Source: Sphingobacterium spiritivorum
GTDB taxonomy: Bacteria > Bacteroidota > Bacteroidia > Sphingobacteriales > Sphingobacteriaceae
Reading direction: 5' to 3'
NCBI RefSeq assembly: GCF_016725325.1
Contig: NZ_CP068083.1
Span: 496,001-560,000 of the forward strand
DNA: 64,000 nt
Shown: positions 8,931 to 17,951 of the stretch, in pieces
Layout of the letters: each line of letters starts with the position of its first letter
Numbering within the stretch: position 1 is the first letter of the stretch
The notes under the pieces: generated by a model
Seen by the model: the letters and a program-made list of their open reading frames with translations, nothing else
The model's database searches: none
What the model was told of the DNA's origin: nothing
Position numbers and translations under genes: made by a program

Positions 8931-10589
8931 ATGAAAAGAACAGGCTTCCTTTTATTATTTTCTGCTGTGCTATTGTTTTCCTGCAAGAGTAAAGAATCAA
9001 AAAAAAAATCTGAACATGATACCTCAGGACTTGATTCTGTTGCTCTGAATGCTATTTCAGAGGGCAGCTATAAAAAATATGTAGAAGAACTTTCATCCGA
9101 TCGTTTTATGGGCAGAAAACCATTTACGAAAGGTGATACCCTGGCGGTAAACTATATCCGCGAGCAATTTGAACAGCTTGGCCTGACTCCCGGAAATGGG
9201 GACAGCTATTTTCAGGAAGTACCCATGGTAGAGATCAACAGCACAGCTCCTGCCCAATTGACTTTCACAGGAGCAAAAGGCAGCGTTACAGTAAAAGATC
9301 TGGAAGACTACGTTATAGGCAGCCGTCAGTTGAAGGAACAAATACAACTTGATCAATCCAAACTGGTCTTTGCAGGATTCGGCATTATTGCACCGGAGTA
9401 CAGCTGGAATGACTATGCAGGACTGGATGTAAAGGGTAAAACAGTTATCGTAATGGTCAATGATCCCGGACACTATGACAAGACCTTGTTTAAGGGGGAT
9501 ACCATGACTTACTACGGTCGCTGGACATACAAATATGAGGAAGCAGCCCGTCAGGGTGCTGCCGGTGTGTTGCTGATACATGATAAAGCTGCAGCAAGCT
9601 ATGACTGGGATGTTGTCAAATCCAGCTGGAGCGGAGCGCAACTGGATCTGGTATCGAAGGATAACGGAGCATCTAACTGTTTATTTGAAGGGTGGATCTC
9701 TGCTGCTACAGCCCAAAAATTGCTTGCTCTTTCCGGATCAGGAGAAACTGTATTGGAAAAAGCTAAAAAACCAGGGTTCAAGCCTGTCGATCTGGGTCTG
9801 ACAACAAGTCTGACGCTTAAAAACAAATTCAGAAAATCTGCTTCCAATAATGTTATTGCCCGGTTAGAGGGAACTTCTAGAAAGGATGAAGTCATTATTT
9901 ATTCGGCTCACTGGGATCATCTGGGTATTGGGGAAGCCATAGCCGGAGATTCTATTTACAACGGTGCAATTGATAATGCTGCCGGTGTATCTGCTCTTTT
10001 TGAAATCGCAAAGGCATTCCAGGCAGCGAAGATTAAACCAGAGCGTACAATTGTATTTATGGCACTCACGGGAGAAGAACAGGGGCTGTTAGGGTCAGCC
10101 TACTACGCTTCCAATCCTGTCTACCCCTTCAAAAAAACTGTAGCCAATCTGAATATGGATGCTTTTAGTCCTATGGGTGCGACAAAAGATGTATCCATAG
10201 TAGGTATGGGACAATCGGAAGTAGAAGATTACGCTATTCGTTCAGCAGCAAAATTCGGACGTGAAGTTCATGATTCCGGGAATCCTTCTTCAGGCGGATT
10301 TTTCCGTTCGGATCATTTTAGTTTTGTCAAAAAAGGAGTTCCTGCTATATTTATGGGAAGTGGCAAGCAATATCTGGAAACGGATTCTGCACGTATTCTC
10401 AAACGGACTAAGGCTTTGGCCGGACGTTATCATAATGTAACCGATCAGGTGGATGAAAACTGGGATTTCGGAGGTATACTGGCAGATATCAGGTTGTTTT
10501 TTGATATCGGTTACACTATGAGTCTGGAAAACTACTTCCCGAAATGGAAAGAAACATCCGAATTTAAAAATATCGGGGATAAGAGATAG
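8931..10589 (+). CDS. M28-family zinc aminopeptidase, lipoprotein
   Basis: 552 residues from the ATG at 8931, chosen because it starts a perfect lipoprotein signal (MKRTG, hydrophobic core, lipobox LFSC). Upstream in-frame codons only overlap the previous gene. A PA-type insert lies around residues 120-260 (AAGVLLIHDKAA). The M28 peptidase core follows: His327 in AHWDHLG, Asp348 in GAIDNAAG, the Glu382-Glu383 pair in LTGEEQGLLGS, the MDAFSP aspartate and the final His in RSDHFSF. All co-catalytic zinc ligands are present. Likely a cell-envelope aminopeptidase for peptide nutrition. Specificity cannot be read from sequence. Confidence 0.92.
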   Translation: MKRTGFLLLFSAVLLFSCKSKESKKKSEHDTSGLDSVALNAISEGSYKKYVEELSSDRFMGRKPFTKGDTLAVNYIREQFEQLGLTPGNGDSYFQEVPMVEINSTAPAQLTFTGAKGSVTVKDLEDYVIGSRQLKEQIQLDQSKLVFAGFGIIAPEYSWNDYAGLDVKGKTVIVMVNDPGHYDKTLFKGDTMTYYGRWTYKYEEAARQGAAGVLLIHDKAAASYDWDVVKSSWSGAQLDLVSKDNGASNCLFEGWISAATAQKLLALSGSGETVLEKAKKPGFKPVDLGLTTSLTLKNKFRKSASNNVIARLEGTSRKDEVIIYSAHWDHLGIGEAIAGDSIYNGAIDNAAGVSALFEIAKAFQAAKIKPERTIVFMALTGEEQGLLGSAYYASNPVYPFKKTVANLNMDAFSPMGATKDVSIVGMGQSEVEDYAIRSAAKFGREVHDSGNPSSGGFFRSDHFSFVKKGVPAIFMGSGKQYLETDSARILKRTKALAGRYHNVTDQVDENWDFGGILADIRLFFDIGYTMSLENYFPKWKETSEFKNIGDKR

Positions 10590-10605
10590 CATATAAATCA
10601 ACAAA

Positions 10606-10650
10606 TTGCCTTTATATGCAGTCAATTAAATTGCACATAAAGGCAAATTT
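10606..10650 (+). terminator. hairpin after the M28 peptidase gene
   Basis: Stem TTGCCTTTAT.TGCA / TGCA.ATAAAGGCAA (one A-C mismatch), 11-base loop, followed by ATTT. A moderate terminator. Confidence 0.5.
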
Positions 10651-10661
10651 ATCTAAGTTTG
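10631..10661 (+). promoter_or_regulatory. candidate Bacteroidota promoter (TTG / TAnnTTTG)
   Basis: TTG at 10631 and TAAGTTTG at 10654-10661 with 20 bases between, matching the Bacteroidota -33/-7 consensus, 28 bases before the ATG at 10690. It overlaps the right arm of the preceding hairpin. Confidence 0.45.
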
Positions 10662-10689
10662 TGACCGAACATTAAAAAAGAGAACTCAT

Positions 10690-11103
10690 ATGCTACACTT
10701 ACATTCAACATTAGCGATTGTCCTACTACTTGCATTGGTGGTATCGATAATCATTACGTTGGCCAACTTTGCCGGCAACAAGCCTTACAATCGTAAAATT
10801 GCGCTGATAGGACTAATTTCTGCTCACTTACAATTAGTTGTAGGTCTAGTACTATTCTTTGTCTTAAAATACCCTTCTATGATCTCTGGAAGTGTGATGA
10901 AAGATCCTACTTTGAGATTCAAAATTATCGAACATCCGTTGACGATGATTATCGCGATCGTCTTGATCACTATCGGATATTCAAAAGCTAAAAGAATCAC
11001 GGATGCTAAAAAGGCAAATAAAACGGTATTGATCTTCTTTATCTTAGGTCTTATCTTTATCCTTTCACGTATTCCATGGTCTACCTGGTCATTTTTCGTT
11101 TAG
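10690..11103 (+). CDS. four-helix membrane protein of unknown function
   Basis: 137 residues. Four hydrophobic helices: about 5-27, 37-60, 84-99 (TMIIAIVLITIGYS) and 111-131. The start LHLHSTLAIVLLLALVV resembles a family of Bacteroidota integral membrane proteins often labelled cytochrome b-like; the His in HLHS, HLQ and EHPLT could be heme ligands. I cannot confirm heme binding. It is flanked by its own promoter-like site and a strong terminator, so likely monocistronic. Confidence 0.8.
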   Translation: MLHLHSTLAIVLLLALVVSIIITLANFAGNKPYNRKIALIGLISAHLQLVVGLVLFFVLKYPSMISGSVMKDPTLRFKIIEHPLTMIIAIVLITIGYSKAKRITDAKKANKTVLIFFILGLIFILSRIPWSTWSFFV

Positions 11104-11125
11104 TCCCATATATTCCATATATACA

Positions 11126-11164
11126 AGTAAGGCCTGCATATTTCATATGCAGGCCTTACTTTTT
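11126..11164 (+). terminator. strong Rho-independent terminator
   Basis: 15-bp perfect stem (AGTAAGGCCTGCATA / TATGCAGGCCTTACT), 5-base loop and TTTT tail, 22 bases after the membrane-protein stop. Confidence 0.85.
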
Positions 11165-11190
11165 GGGTCAGAGAGACAGTTGGCGGGGAC

Positions 11191-11410
11191 GCCAACTGAC
11201 GCGCTGTCTTTGTATTTTATGATGCTACACTTATTCATCTTCTTCAATATATGTTATGTGATTAAGGAATGCCAACTGACGCCATATCTGCATAGTGCTG
11301 ATGCTACACCTATCAATCTGCTTTAATATATATGATGTGATTGAGGGACACCAACTGATGCGCTGTCTTTGTATTTTGTGATGCTACACTTATCCATTTT
11401 CTTTAATATC
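11191..11410. repeat. three imperfect ~80-bp direct tandem repeats, non-coding
   Basis: Units begin with CCAACTGA at 11192, 11272 and 11351, a period of 80 then 79 bases. Each unit holds, in the same order, CCAACTGA, a GTGATGCTACAC-like or GATGCTACAC block, CTTTAATAT (CTTCAATAT in unit 1) and a TATGTGATTAAGG-like end in units 1 and 2. Units 1 and 3 share GCGCTGTCTTTGTATTTT, while unit 2 diverges there. A hairpin CAGTTGGC / GCCAACTG at 11177-11198 abuts the first unit. No open frame runs through. It lies between two terminators. Confidence 0.7.
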
Positions 11411-11416
11411 AGGCAC

Positions 11417-11450
11417 AAAAAAATCCCGTCGGTTGAGCGACAGGATTTTT
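11417..11450 (-). terminator. terminator for the small membrane-protein gene on the minus strand
   Basis: Read on the minus strand: 13-bp stem AAAAATCCTGTCG / CGACGGGATTTTT with one U·G pair, 6-base loop and a run of seven T. Confidence 0.8.
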
Positions 11451-11473
11451 ATATTTTAAAGTTTCTTTTTTAC

Positions 11474-11707
11474 TTATTTCTTGCTTCCGAATCCTAAGAT
11501 TGAAAAAACCGTTTTGAAAGCGATAACAGACGCAATGATCAACAAAATATTTGCAATAGCCGAAAAAAGAAATGAATCCTGAATAAATCTTACAAATACT
11601 CCTGCAAGACCAATAACAATAGCAACTGTTAACGTTACATAATATTCTGTACGGTTAGCGTTATTATCTGTCTTTTTCGGCTGTCTTTGCGCTGCTGTAT
11701 TTTCCAT
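11474..11707 (-). CDS. small membrane protein, function unknown
   Basis: 77 residues from the ATG at 11707 (an upstream in-frame GTG at 11737 would add ten weakly coding residues). The N-terminal ~25 residues are polar (MENTAAQRQPKKTDNNAN). Two hydrophobic helices follow, YYVTLTVAIVIGLAGVFVRF and FSAIANILLIIASVIAF, and a short basic tail. No known motif. It ends just before its own terminator and is probably monocistronic. Confidence 0.75.
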   Translation of the reverse strand: MENTAAQRQPKKTDNNANRTEYYVTLTVAIVIGLAGVFVRFIQDSFLFSAIANILLIIASVIAFKTVFSILGFGSKK

Positions 11708-11860
11708 GTTTGTATTTGAATGAATGTTACGGCACAAATGTACAAAGTATAGCAGTAAACAAAAAATTTATTTCCAAAATAGTCAGCATTTTATGCGCTT
11801 CCTGAATATGATTTATAAAAATGAATGATTTTATCTATTATTGCAGGGAAATAAAGTATT

Positions 11861-12391
11861 ATGCAGAGGTACCTGATCATTTGTCTATTATTTGTGTTGC
11901 CGTTTCTTGCTGTGGCGCAACAAAATACTATCGAAAACTTTACGATAAAAGAAAATCTGACTCAGAATGGAAAACTGGCGATAGTAGCATTGGATACCGC
12001 TGAGCAGGCTAATGAGCATATCAACGGCACTTATAGTTTTAGCTTAAACGGACTTAAACAAGACCTTATTTTTCACAATGGTGTAGCTGTAGCGACCAAT
12101 ACAATTGAATCTTCAACTTTTGTATTCTTTAAGCATAAAAACCAGGAACATTCACTGGGGAAGTTATATTATATTTTCAAATCAGACAAAGGACTGAATC
12201 CTATTAAGATCAGTGGGCTGATTCTGCTTGTTGTACCTTGTGTCATCTTACTGATCGCTTATACTTTTCGCCGTTTTCTGATGACAGCTGTTATTCTGGC
12301 TCTGGTCTATGTGTTCTTCAATTATTCACAGGGACTTAGTGTTTCCAATCTTCTGGAGAGTATATTTATAGGAATTAAGAGCTTCTTCTAA
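11861..12391 (+). CDS. exported/membrane protein of unknown function
   Basis: 176 residues. A Sec signal peptide (ending AVAQ) is followed by a polar ~90-residue domain with a β-like repeat pattern (ENFTIKENLTQNGK, TYSFSLNGLKQDLIF). Two or three hydrophobic helices follow at ~117-172 (GLILLVVPCVILLIAY, MTAVILALVYVFF). Topology suggests a periplasmic domain anchored in the inner membrane. I do not recognise a family. It is convergent with tamL and the two stop codons overlap. Confidence 0.75.
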   Translation: MQRYLIICLLFVLPFLAVAQQNTIENFTIKENLTQNGKLAIVALDTAEQANEHINGTYSFSLNGLKQDLIFHNGVAVATNTIESSTFVFFKHKNQEHSLGKLYYIFKSDKGLNPIKISGLILLVVPCVILLIAYTFRRFLMTAVILALVYVFFNYSQGLSVSNLLESIFIGIKSFF

Positions 12392-14736
12392 AAAGGGAAA
12401 CCTATCCCGAAATTATATTGTACAAAATTATAACGGTCTGGTGCATGTGTGGCATTGAAAGCATCTTTGAATTCCTTTTGATTAAACAGATGTTGGATAA
12501 CCCACTGCTCGCTGCCCTGAAACTGCGGATCCTTGACTTTGACACCAGCATCAATCCGGATGACAAAGTAGTCGGAATCAAAACGTAATCCGAATCCTGA
12601 ACCAATTGCCATCTGGCCTAAGAATTTATTGAATTTGAATTCACCTCCCGGATTCTGCTCGTTCTCTTTCAATCGCCATATATTACCAAAATCCACAAAG
12701 GTTGCTCCATTCAGTTTTGCTCCCAGAAGCTTGTTTAATATCCGGAATCTATATTCGGCATTTCCTTCAAGTTTTATTTCTCCCAGCTGATCCAGATTAC
12801 GTAATCTCAGGCGGAGGTCTTCGGTAAGCCCTTCCCTATTGTAATTACCAGGTCCGAGTGTACGTGCCTGCCATGCCCGTATACCATTCATTCCTCCACT
12901 GTAAAAATTCTTTTCGAAAATCAACAAACTGGAATTGTTGCCATAAGGAACAGCTATTCCCGGATTGATACGGAATATAAACTGACGGTTCCCCCCGAGA
13001 TGTCTGTAAAGACGGTAATCCAGTTCTATTTTGGCATATTGCAGATACGGAACTTTGAAAAGGGTGCGCTGTCCGTCATTCTCCGGAAAGCTAAACAATT
13101 TGCTGGCTAATCCGAGTATATTACCACTCAGGTCTAAGGCTCCCCGGAAATAACTGAAATTTTCGAGTTTCAGTAGTTTTGGTGCATTCAGTGTGTAAGC
13201 ATACTGAGATCCCAAACCAAAATACTGGCGATCATTACTTTGTACATATAATAAAAAACCTTCGTTTATCAGCTGTTGTTTGAACGCTTCATTCAGGCGC
13301 CCTACGCGATACTCTAAAACGATAGGCGTAAAACTATGCTGTTTATTAGCTGTTTCAAACCAGGTATAGTTCAATGTGTTCGTCAGATAGCGGTTGGAAT
13401 AGGTATTATCCTGATTAAAGATTTGCAGATTGGAAGAGAATGTCGTTCGGGGCAATCCATATTTTCCTATACTGTTAAAAATACCAAATGGCACCATCAA
13501 ACGGGGAAAGGACAGATTAGCACCAATCTGAAAGTCATTATTGAAAATTTTATTGGCTAACCCACCTTTGATACGGGGATCAAACAATACACCATAACGC
13601 AACTTGACTTCCAGTTGTTCTGCTCCTCCGAAAATATTCCGGTGAGAGAAGGTATTGGCTATATTAAATCCGCTCATACCGGACCCAAACGTATATTCAC
13701 CTTCAATCTGATTACCCATGATCGGGCGGGGAATAAGTTCGTAACTTACATTCAGTTTATTGGAATCTACCTTTTCATACTGTATCTTAACACTTCTGAA
13801 TCCGTTCATTTCGTACAATCTGTCATAGGAAAGATTTTCCTTACTCAAATCGTATTTTTCTCCCGAGCGTACAAACATATAGCGGGCGATAGGTTTGAGT
13901 CTGAAATTACCCGTCTGATCCTGAAAATGGATATTAAAGCTGGTATCCACATAATTTTTTGCTCTTTTCCCCGCTACATTGTTCAGATTTCGGATCTTCA
14001 GTGAAGTCTTATTAATTTCATAAACCGGATGCTCCTGCAGTTGCGGAGGATTTTCGATGGCAATCTTAAGGTCTGTCTGATAATTGCGCAGACTGGAGTC
14101 AACCCCTACCCGCATATATTGACGAAGGTAGTCGTAGTAACCCTGATTTTTCATCAGGATAAACAACTGTTCCCGTTCTGTCAATAGTTTACCTGCATCG
14201 TAGATATCTCCTTCTTTGACAGGTGAACTGCTACTCAGTTTCGATTCATAGAGTTCTTTTACCTTAGGATCTTCGAATGTATAGGTTTTGGTTCTGATCT
14301 TATAAGGTATTCCGGGTTCTACTTTAAAATCTATATGTGCTCTCTTTTTTGCAATCTTCACTTCAGGTTGTACCTTTGCATTAAAATACCCTTTAGTCTG
14401 CAAGAAACGCTGTATCTGTTGTCCTGAAAGTTCTACCAGAGCTGAATCCAGAATACTGGGAGCCTCTCCTACATTTTTTATATCGGCTTTCTTGTATCTG
14501 CCATCTTTGGTATTGAATACGTTATAGATAAACAGGTTGACTCTGGAATTTGGTCTTAGTTCACTTGAAATATAAAGGGAAGATTGTTCCTTCAGACTGG
14601 CATTTACACCGGAGACACTTACATTTGTCACCAAAGCATGATCGTCTTCGAGGTATTTTGTTGAACGGCAGGATGTAAAAATTAACAACAAAAGCATTAT
14701 ACTTGCAAATGCGAAAAGGGTCGTTTGTTTAATCAT
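12388..14736 (-). CDS. TamL-type lipoprotein Omp85 (BamA/TamA family outer-membrane assembly factor)
   Basis: 782 residues from the ATG at 14736 (an in-frame TTG upstream would overlap the divergent gene). A lipobox FTSC precedes the typical mature start RSTKYLEDD, which marks the lipidated Omp85 form of Bacteroidota (TamL). POTRA-like repeats span about 30-380 (GYFNAKVQPEV, IENPPQL). The C-terminal half is the β-barrel, with a loop-6 type motif in the GIRAWQARTLGPG region and a barrel end RYNFVQYNFGIGFPF finishing in Phe. It probably works with a TamB-like protein, not seen here. It is divergent from the TrmH gene with only 5 bases between starts. Confidence 0.88.
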   Translation of the reverse strand: MIKQTTLFAFASIMLLLLIFTSCRSTKYLEDDHALVTNVSVSGVNASLKEQSSLYISSELRPNSRVNLFIYNVFNTKDGRYKKADIKNVGEAPSILDSALVELSGQQIQRFLQTKGYFNAKVQPEVKIAKKRAHIDFKVEPGIPYKIRTKTYTFEDPKVKELYESKLSSSSPVKEGDIYDAGKLLTEREQLFILMKNQGYYDYLRQYMRVGVDSSLRNYQTDLKIAIENPPQLQEHPVYEINKTSLKIRNLNNVAGKRAKNYVDTSFNIHFQDQTGNFRLKPIARYMFVRSGEKYDLSKENLSYDRLYEMNGFRSVKIQYEKVDSNKLNVSYELIPRPIMGNQIEGEYTFGSGMSGFNIANTFSHRNIFGGAEQLEVKLRYGVLFDPRIKGGLANKIFNNDFQIGANLSFPRLMVPFGIFNSIGKYGLPRTTFSSNLQIFNQDNTYSNRYLTNTLNYTWFETANKQHSFTPIVLEYRVGRLNEAFKQQLINEGFLLYVQSNDRQYFGLGSQYAYTLNAPKLLKLENFSYFRGALDLSGNILGLASKLFSFPENDGQRTLFKVPYLQYAKIELDYRLYRHLGGNRQFIFRINPGIAVPYGNNSSLLIFEKNFYSGGMNGIRAWQARTLGPGNYNREGLTEDLRLRLRNLDQLGEIKLEGNAEYRFRILNKLLGAKLNGATFVDFGNIWRLKENEQNPGGEFKFNKFLGQMAIGSGFGLRFDSDYFVIRIDAGVKVKDPQFQGSEQWVIQHLFNQKEFKDAFNATHAPDRYNFVQYNFGIGFPF

Positions 14737-14741
14737 TAAAA

Positions 14742-15494
14742 ATGTTATCAAAAGCGCAAATCAGTCTTATTACATCTCTACAGCACAAAAAGTTCCGTAA
14801 GCAGCATGGCCTGTTTGTTGTAGAAGGAATAAAATCCGTAACCGAGTTTTTATCTTCAGCATATGACGTCCATGCACTGTTTTACACAGCAAATGTGACT
14901 ACAAAAGTGGTTAAAATACCGCAAAATATAAAATCTTATGAACTGACTGATAACGAATTCTCAAAAATCAGCCAACTCAAATCGCCACAGGGAATATTAG
15001 CACTGGTCACCTTACCGGAGAATAAAACACCTGAGCAGCTGGATTTTTCCAATCAGTTTACACTGGTATTGGATGATGTACAGGATCCGGGTAATCTGGG
15101 TACGATTATCCGTACTGCTGAATGGTTTGGATTTAAGCATATTGTATGTTCAGCAGGCACAGTAGACGCCTATAACCCTAAGGTAGTACAGGCCACCATG
15201 GGTTCACTTTCGCGGACTCACATTCACTACACTGATCTGGAATCTTTTATTCGTGAAGTCCGCTTGCCTGTTTTTGGGGCATTACTGAACGGTTCTTCGA
15301 TCTATGAAACCCAATGGGGCAAAGAGGGACTGATTCTTATGGGAAATGAGGGCAACGGCATCAGTGAAAAACTATTGGATCTTATAGATCATCCTGTCAC
15401 TATACCGCGGACAGGACAAGCTGAATCGCTCAATGTAGCAGTGGCAACCACTATATTTTGCAATGAAATTGCGAGAATGAATTTTATAAAATGA
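14742..15494 (+). CDS. TrmH/SpoU-family RNA 2'-O-methyltransferase
   Basis: 250 residues. An N-terminal substrate-binding domain (KKFRKQHGLFVVEGIKSV) precedes a SPOUT methyltransferase core with all three motifs: motif 1 LDDVQDPGNLGTIIRTAEWFG, with the catalytic Asn and Arg, motif 2 LILMGNEGNGIS and motif 3 PRTGQAESLNVAVATTI. It probably methylates a ribose in rRNA (RlmB-like); the exact target is undetermined. Its stop overlaps the start of the MFS gene (ATGA), so the two are translationally coupled. Confidence 0.92.
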   Translation: MLSKAQISLITSLQHKKFRKQHGLFVVEGIKSVTEFLSSAYDVHALFYTANVTTKVVKIPQNIKSYELTDNEFSKISQLKSPQGILALVTLPENKTPEQLDFSNQFTLVLDDVQDPGNLGTIIRTAEWFGFKHIVCSAGTVDAYNPKVVQATMGSLSRTHIHYTDLESFIREVRLPVFGALLNGSSIYETQWGKEGLILMGNEGNGISEKLLDLIDHPVTIPRTGQAESLNVAVATTIFCNEIARMNFIK

Positions 15495-16681
15495 CGGAGT
15501 CTCCTCAAAAATCTATCTACACGTTACAATTTGCACTTTTATGTCTTAGTTCTCTGCTCTTCTCCTCGAGTTTTAATATGATTATACCCGAATTGCCTAA
15601 TTACCTGAGCAATATGGGTGGAGCAGAATATAAGGGACTTATTATAGCATTATTTACACTTACGGCTGGTATATCCAGACCTTTCAGCGGAAAGCTTACC
15701 GATCAGTGGGGGCGTGTGCCCATTATGGCTGTCGGCTCTGTTGTTTGTTTTTTCTGTGGTTTTCTCTATCCCGTACTGACTTCCGTGTCCGGATTTTTGA
15801 TGTTACGGCTGATCCATGGATTTTCTACAGGGTTCAAACCCACAGCAACTTCGGCTTATGTAGCGGATATTATTCCCCGTGAACGCTGGGGTGAAGCTTT
15901 AGGATTACACGGACTTTGTTTCAGTATCGGGGGTGCGATTGGTCCTGCAATAGGGAGTGCCATATTCCAATCTTATGGCATCAATACCATGTTTTACAGT
16001 TCTTCTGTATTTGCATTGCTATCTATTGTTATTGTAATCAATATGAAGGAGACGCTGAAAACAAAGCAAAAACTGCATATCTCCATGTTCAAAATATCCC
16101 GTTCGGATATTATTGACATCGGAGCTTTACCGGCAGGTATTGTTACTTTTCTGTCTTATTCTGCCTATGGCGTGATCCTGACGCTTATCCCGGACTGGAG
16201 TGAACATCTGGGGCTGAGCAATAAAGGTGTTTTCTTTACGGCTTATACCATTACCTCTATACTGATCCGCTTTATTTCGGGTAAAGTCTCTGACAGATAC
16301 GGACGTACTAAAGTTATTATGGTCGGCCTGGTTATCGTTGCATTATCGCTGTATCTGATCAGCGAAGGTGATTCTTTCTTCCGGCTTATGCTTGGAGCAA
16401 GTGTGTATGGCATCGGTACCGGTATTCTGTCTCCGGCAGTAAATGCGTGGACAATTGACCTGAGCCATCCGCAACAACGGGGACGTGCTGTAGCGACCAT
16501 GTATATTGCACTGGAAGCGGGCATTGGATTAGGTGCATTATGTGCCGGATTTTTCTATCAGGATATTATCTCCAGAATTCCTCAGATCATGCTTATCAAT
16601 TCAGGCATCCTATTTGTAGCATTGGCGTATATGTTTTGGTGGGAAAAATCAAAAAAGACAAAACCTACAGGGCATATCTAA
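15491..16681 (+). CDS. MFS transporter, drug-efflux type
   Basis: 396 residues with twelve predicted helices. The loop 2-3 motif A is clear (GKLTDQWGRVP) and repeats in the second half (GKVSDRYGRTK). RLIHGFSTGFKPTATSAYVADIIP fits helix 4-5 of the DHA1 group. This suggests a proton-coupled exporter of small molecules; the substrate is unknown. It starts inside the last codons of the TrmH gene and is followed 39 bases later by the AI-2E gene on the same strand, making a three-gene run. Confidence 0.88.
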   Translation: MTESPQKSIYTLQFALLCLSSLLFSSSFNMIIPELPNYLSNMGGAEYKGLIIALFTLTAGISRPFSGKLTDQWGRVPIMAVGSVVCFFCGFLYPVLTSVSGFLMLRLIHGFSTGFKPTATSAYVADIIPRERWGEALGLHGLCFSIGGAIGPAIGSAIFQSYGINTMFYSSSVFALLSIVIVINMKETLKTKQKLHISMFKISRSDIIDIGALPAGIVTFLSYSAYGVILTLIPDWSEHLGLSNKGVFFTAYTITSILIRFISGKVSDRYGRTKVIMVGLVIVALSLYLISEGDSFFRLMLGASVYGIGTGILSPAVNAWTIDLSHPQQRGRAVATMYIALEAGIGLGALCAGFFYQDIISRIPQIMLINSGILFVALAYMFWWEKSKKTKPTGHI

Positions 16682-16720
16682 TGTTATTAGATAACAAAAT
16701 CACAAATCATACTAATCTAT

Positions 16721-17911
16721 ATGGAAGAAAAGAAAAGCTCACAACCTTATTCCCTCGGTCTGTCTTCAAGTCTCTTTGCTCTTGTGCTGATCATTGCACT
16801 GATGTATGTCACTCAAAGCGTGTTGGTTCCGTTGTTATTTTCTATTATTATTTCGATTACGCTCTTTCCTATTGCTAACTTTTTAGAGAGAAAGCTTCAT
16901 TTTGCACGTTCTCTTGCAGCTATTGTATCTGTCATTATCGCAATACTGATCATCGGAGGCCTCATCTGGTTTATTGTTCACGAAAGTATCATTATTGGTA
17001 AAGATGCGACTGATATTACGAAAAAGGTTATGTCTGTGGTGGAGAGTTTCCAGACCTGGGTGGAAGGTCGCTTTGGTGTGCAACGCAGTGAGATGGCTGC
17101 TCAATTTCAGGAACAGAGTAACAAAATGCTAAATAATGTTGGTGGTTACTTATCTACCGCATTTGGTTCTATAGGGAGCACACTTGCAGGACTGGTTCTG
17201 GTACCTATCTTTATCTTTTTCCTGTTATATTACCGTGATTTTTTCAAGGAGTTTTTCTTTAAAGCTTTTCCAAACACGGAAAATCAGAAAGTACACGGGG
17301 TACTCAACAGAATCTACGAAGTGATCCAAAGCTACTTTTTAGGATTGGTCACCGTTATGGGTATAGTGGCTGTACTGAACACAGTAGGATTGATGATTAT
17401 GGGAATAGAATATGCCTGGTTTTTTGGATCCTTAGCTTCGTTTCTGATGCTCCTTCCTTATATCGGTATCGCTATCGGATCTATTCTGCCTGCTCTGTTC
17501 GCATTGGCGACAAAAGACAGTGCCTGGTATGCTATTGGTGTCATAGCCTGGTTTCAGGTGGTACAGTTTCTGGAAGGAAATATTATTACACCAAATATTG
17601 TGGGAGGCAAAGTGAGTATTAATCCATTGATGGCTATTATCGCTATTCTTATCGGAGGTATGATCTTCGGATTGGCAGGTTTGATTCTGGCATTACCGAT
17701 GACCGCTGCACTGAAAGTAATATTTGACGCTATACCTTCTATGCAGGCGATCGGTTTCCTTATCGGAGAACCGGACAAAGGGCATCTCAAACGTAATTCA
17801 ACACAGGAACTGCTTACTAAATGGGGTATTGTACGTCCGTCAAGGTTGAAAAAGAAAAAAGTTGCGGAAAGCCCAAATCCCAAAGACGATAAGAATACAG
17901 AGAATTTATAA
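16721..17911 (+). CDS. AI-2E family transporter (PerM/YdiK type membrane protein)
   Basis: 396 residues. Two N-terminal helices (SSLFALVLIIALMYV, LVPLLFSIIISITLFPIANFLERK) come first. A long soluble/amphipathic segment follows at ~90-140. The conserved C-terminal helical block contains the family motif SLASFLMLLPYIGIAIGSILPAL and EGNIITPNIVGGKVSINPL. Members export or channel small solutes; the AI-2 link is a historical name and should not be taken as function. A bidirectional terminator follows directly. Confidence 0.9.
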   Translation: MEEKKSSQPYSLGLSSSLFALVLIIALMYVTQSVLVPLLFSIIISITLFPIANFLERKLHFARSLAAIVSVIIAILIIGGLIWFIVHESIIIGKDATDITKKVMSVVESFQTWVEGRFGVQRSEMAAQFQEQSNKMLNNVGGYLSTAFGSIGSTLAGLVLVPIFIFFLLYYRDFFKEFFFKAFPNTENQKVHGVLNRIYEVIQSYFLGLVTVMGIVAVLNTVGLMIMGIEYAWFFGSLASFLMLLPYIGIAIGSILPALFALATKDSAWYAIGVIAWFQVVQFLEGNIITPNIVGGKVSINPLMAIIAILIGGMIFGLAGLILALPMTAALKVIFDAIPSMQAIGFLIGEPDKGHLKRNSTQELLTKWGIVRPSRLKKKKVAESPNPKDDKNTENL

Positions 17912-17913
17912 GA

Positions 17914-17951
17914 TTTAAATTGCATGGGGCTCAGGCTCCATGCAATTTAAA
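17914..17951. terminator. strong bidirectional terminator between AI-2E and dnaE2
   Basis: 17-bp stem (TTTAAATTGCATGGGGC / GCTCCATGCAATTTAAA, one G·U) with a TCAG loop. It overlaps the stop codon of the convergent polymerase gene. Confidence 0.8.

Noticed and set aside
11191..11410. CRISPR array
   Set aside because: Units are ~80 bp, only three, divergent, with no short identical repeat and unique-spacer pattern and no cas gene.
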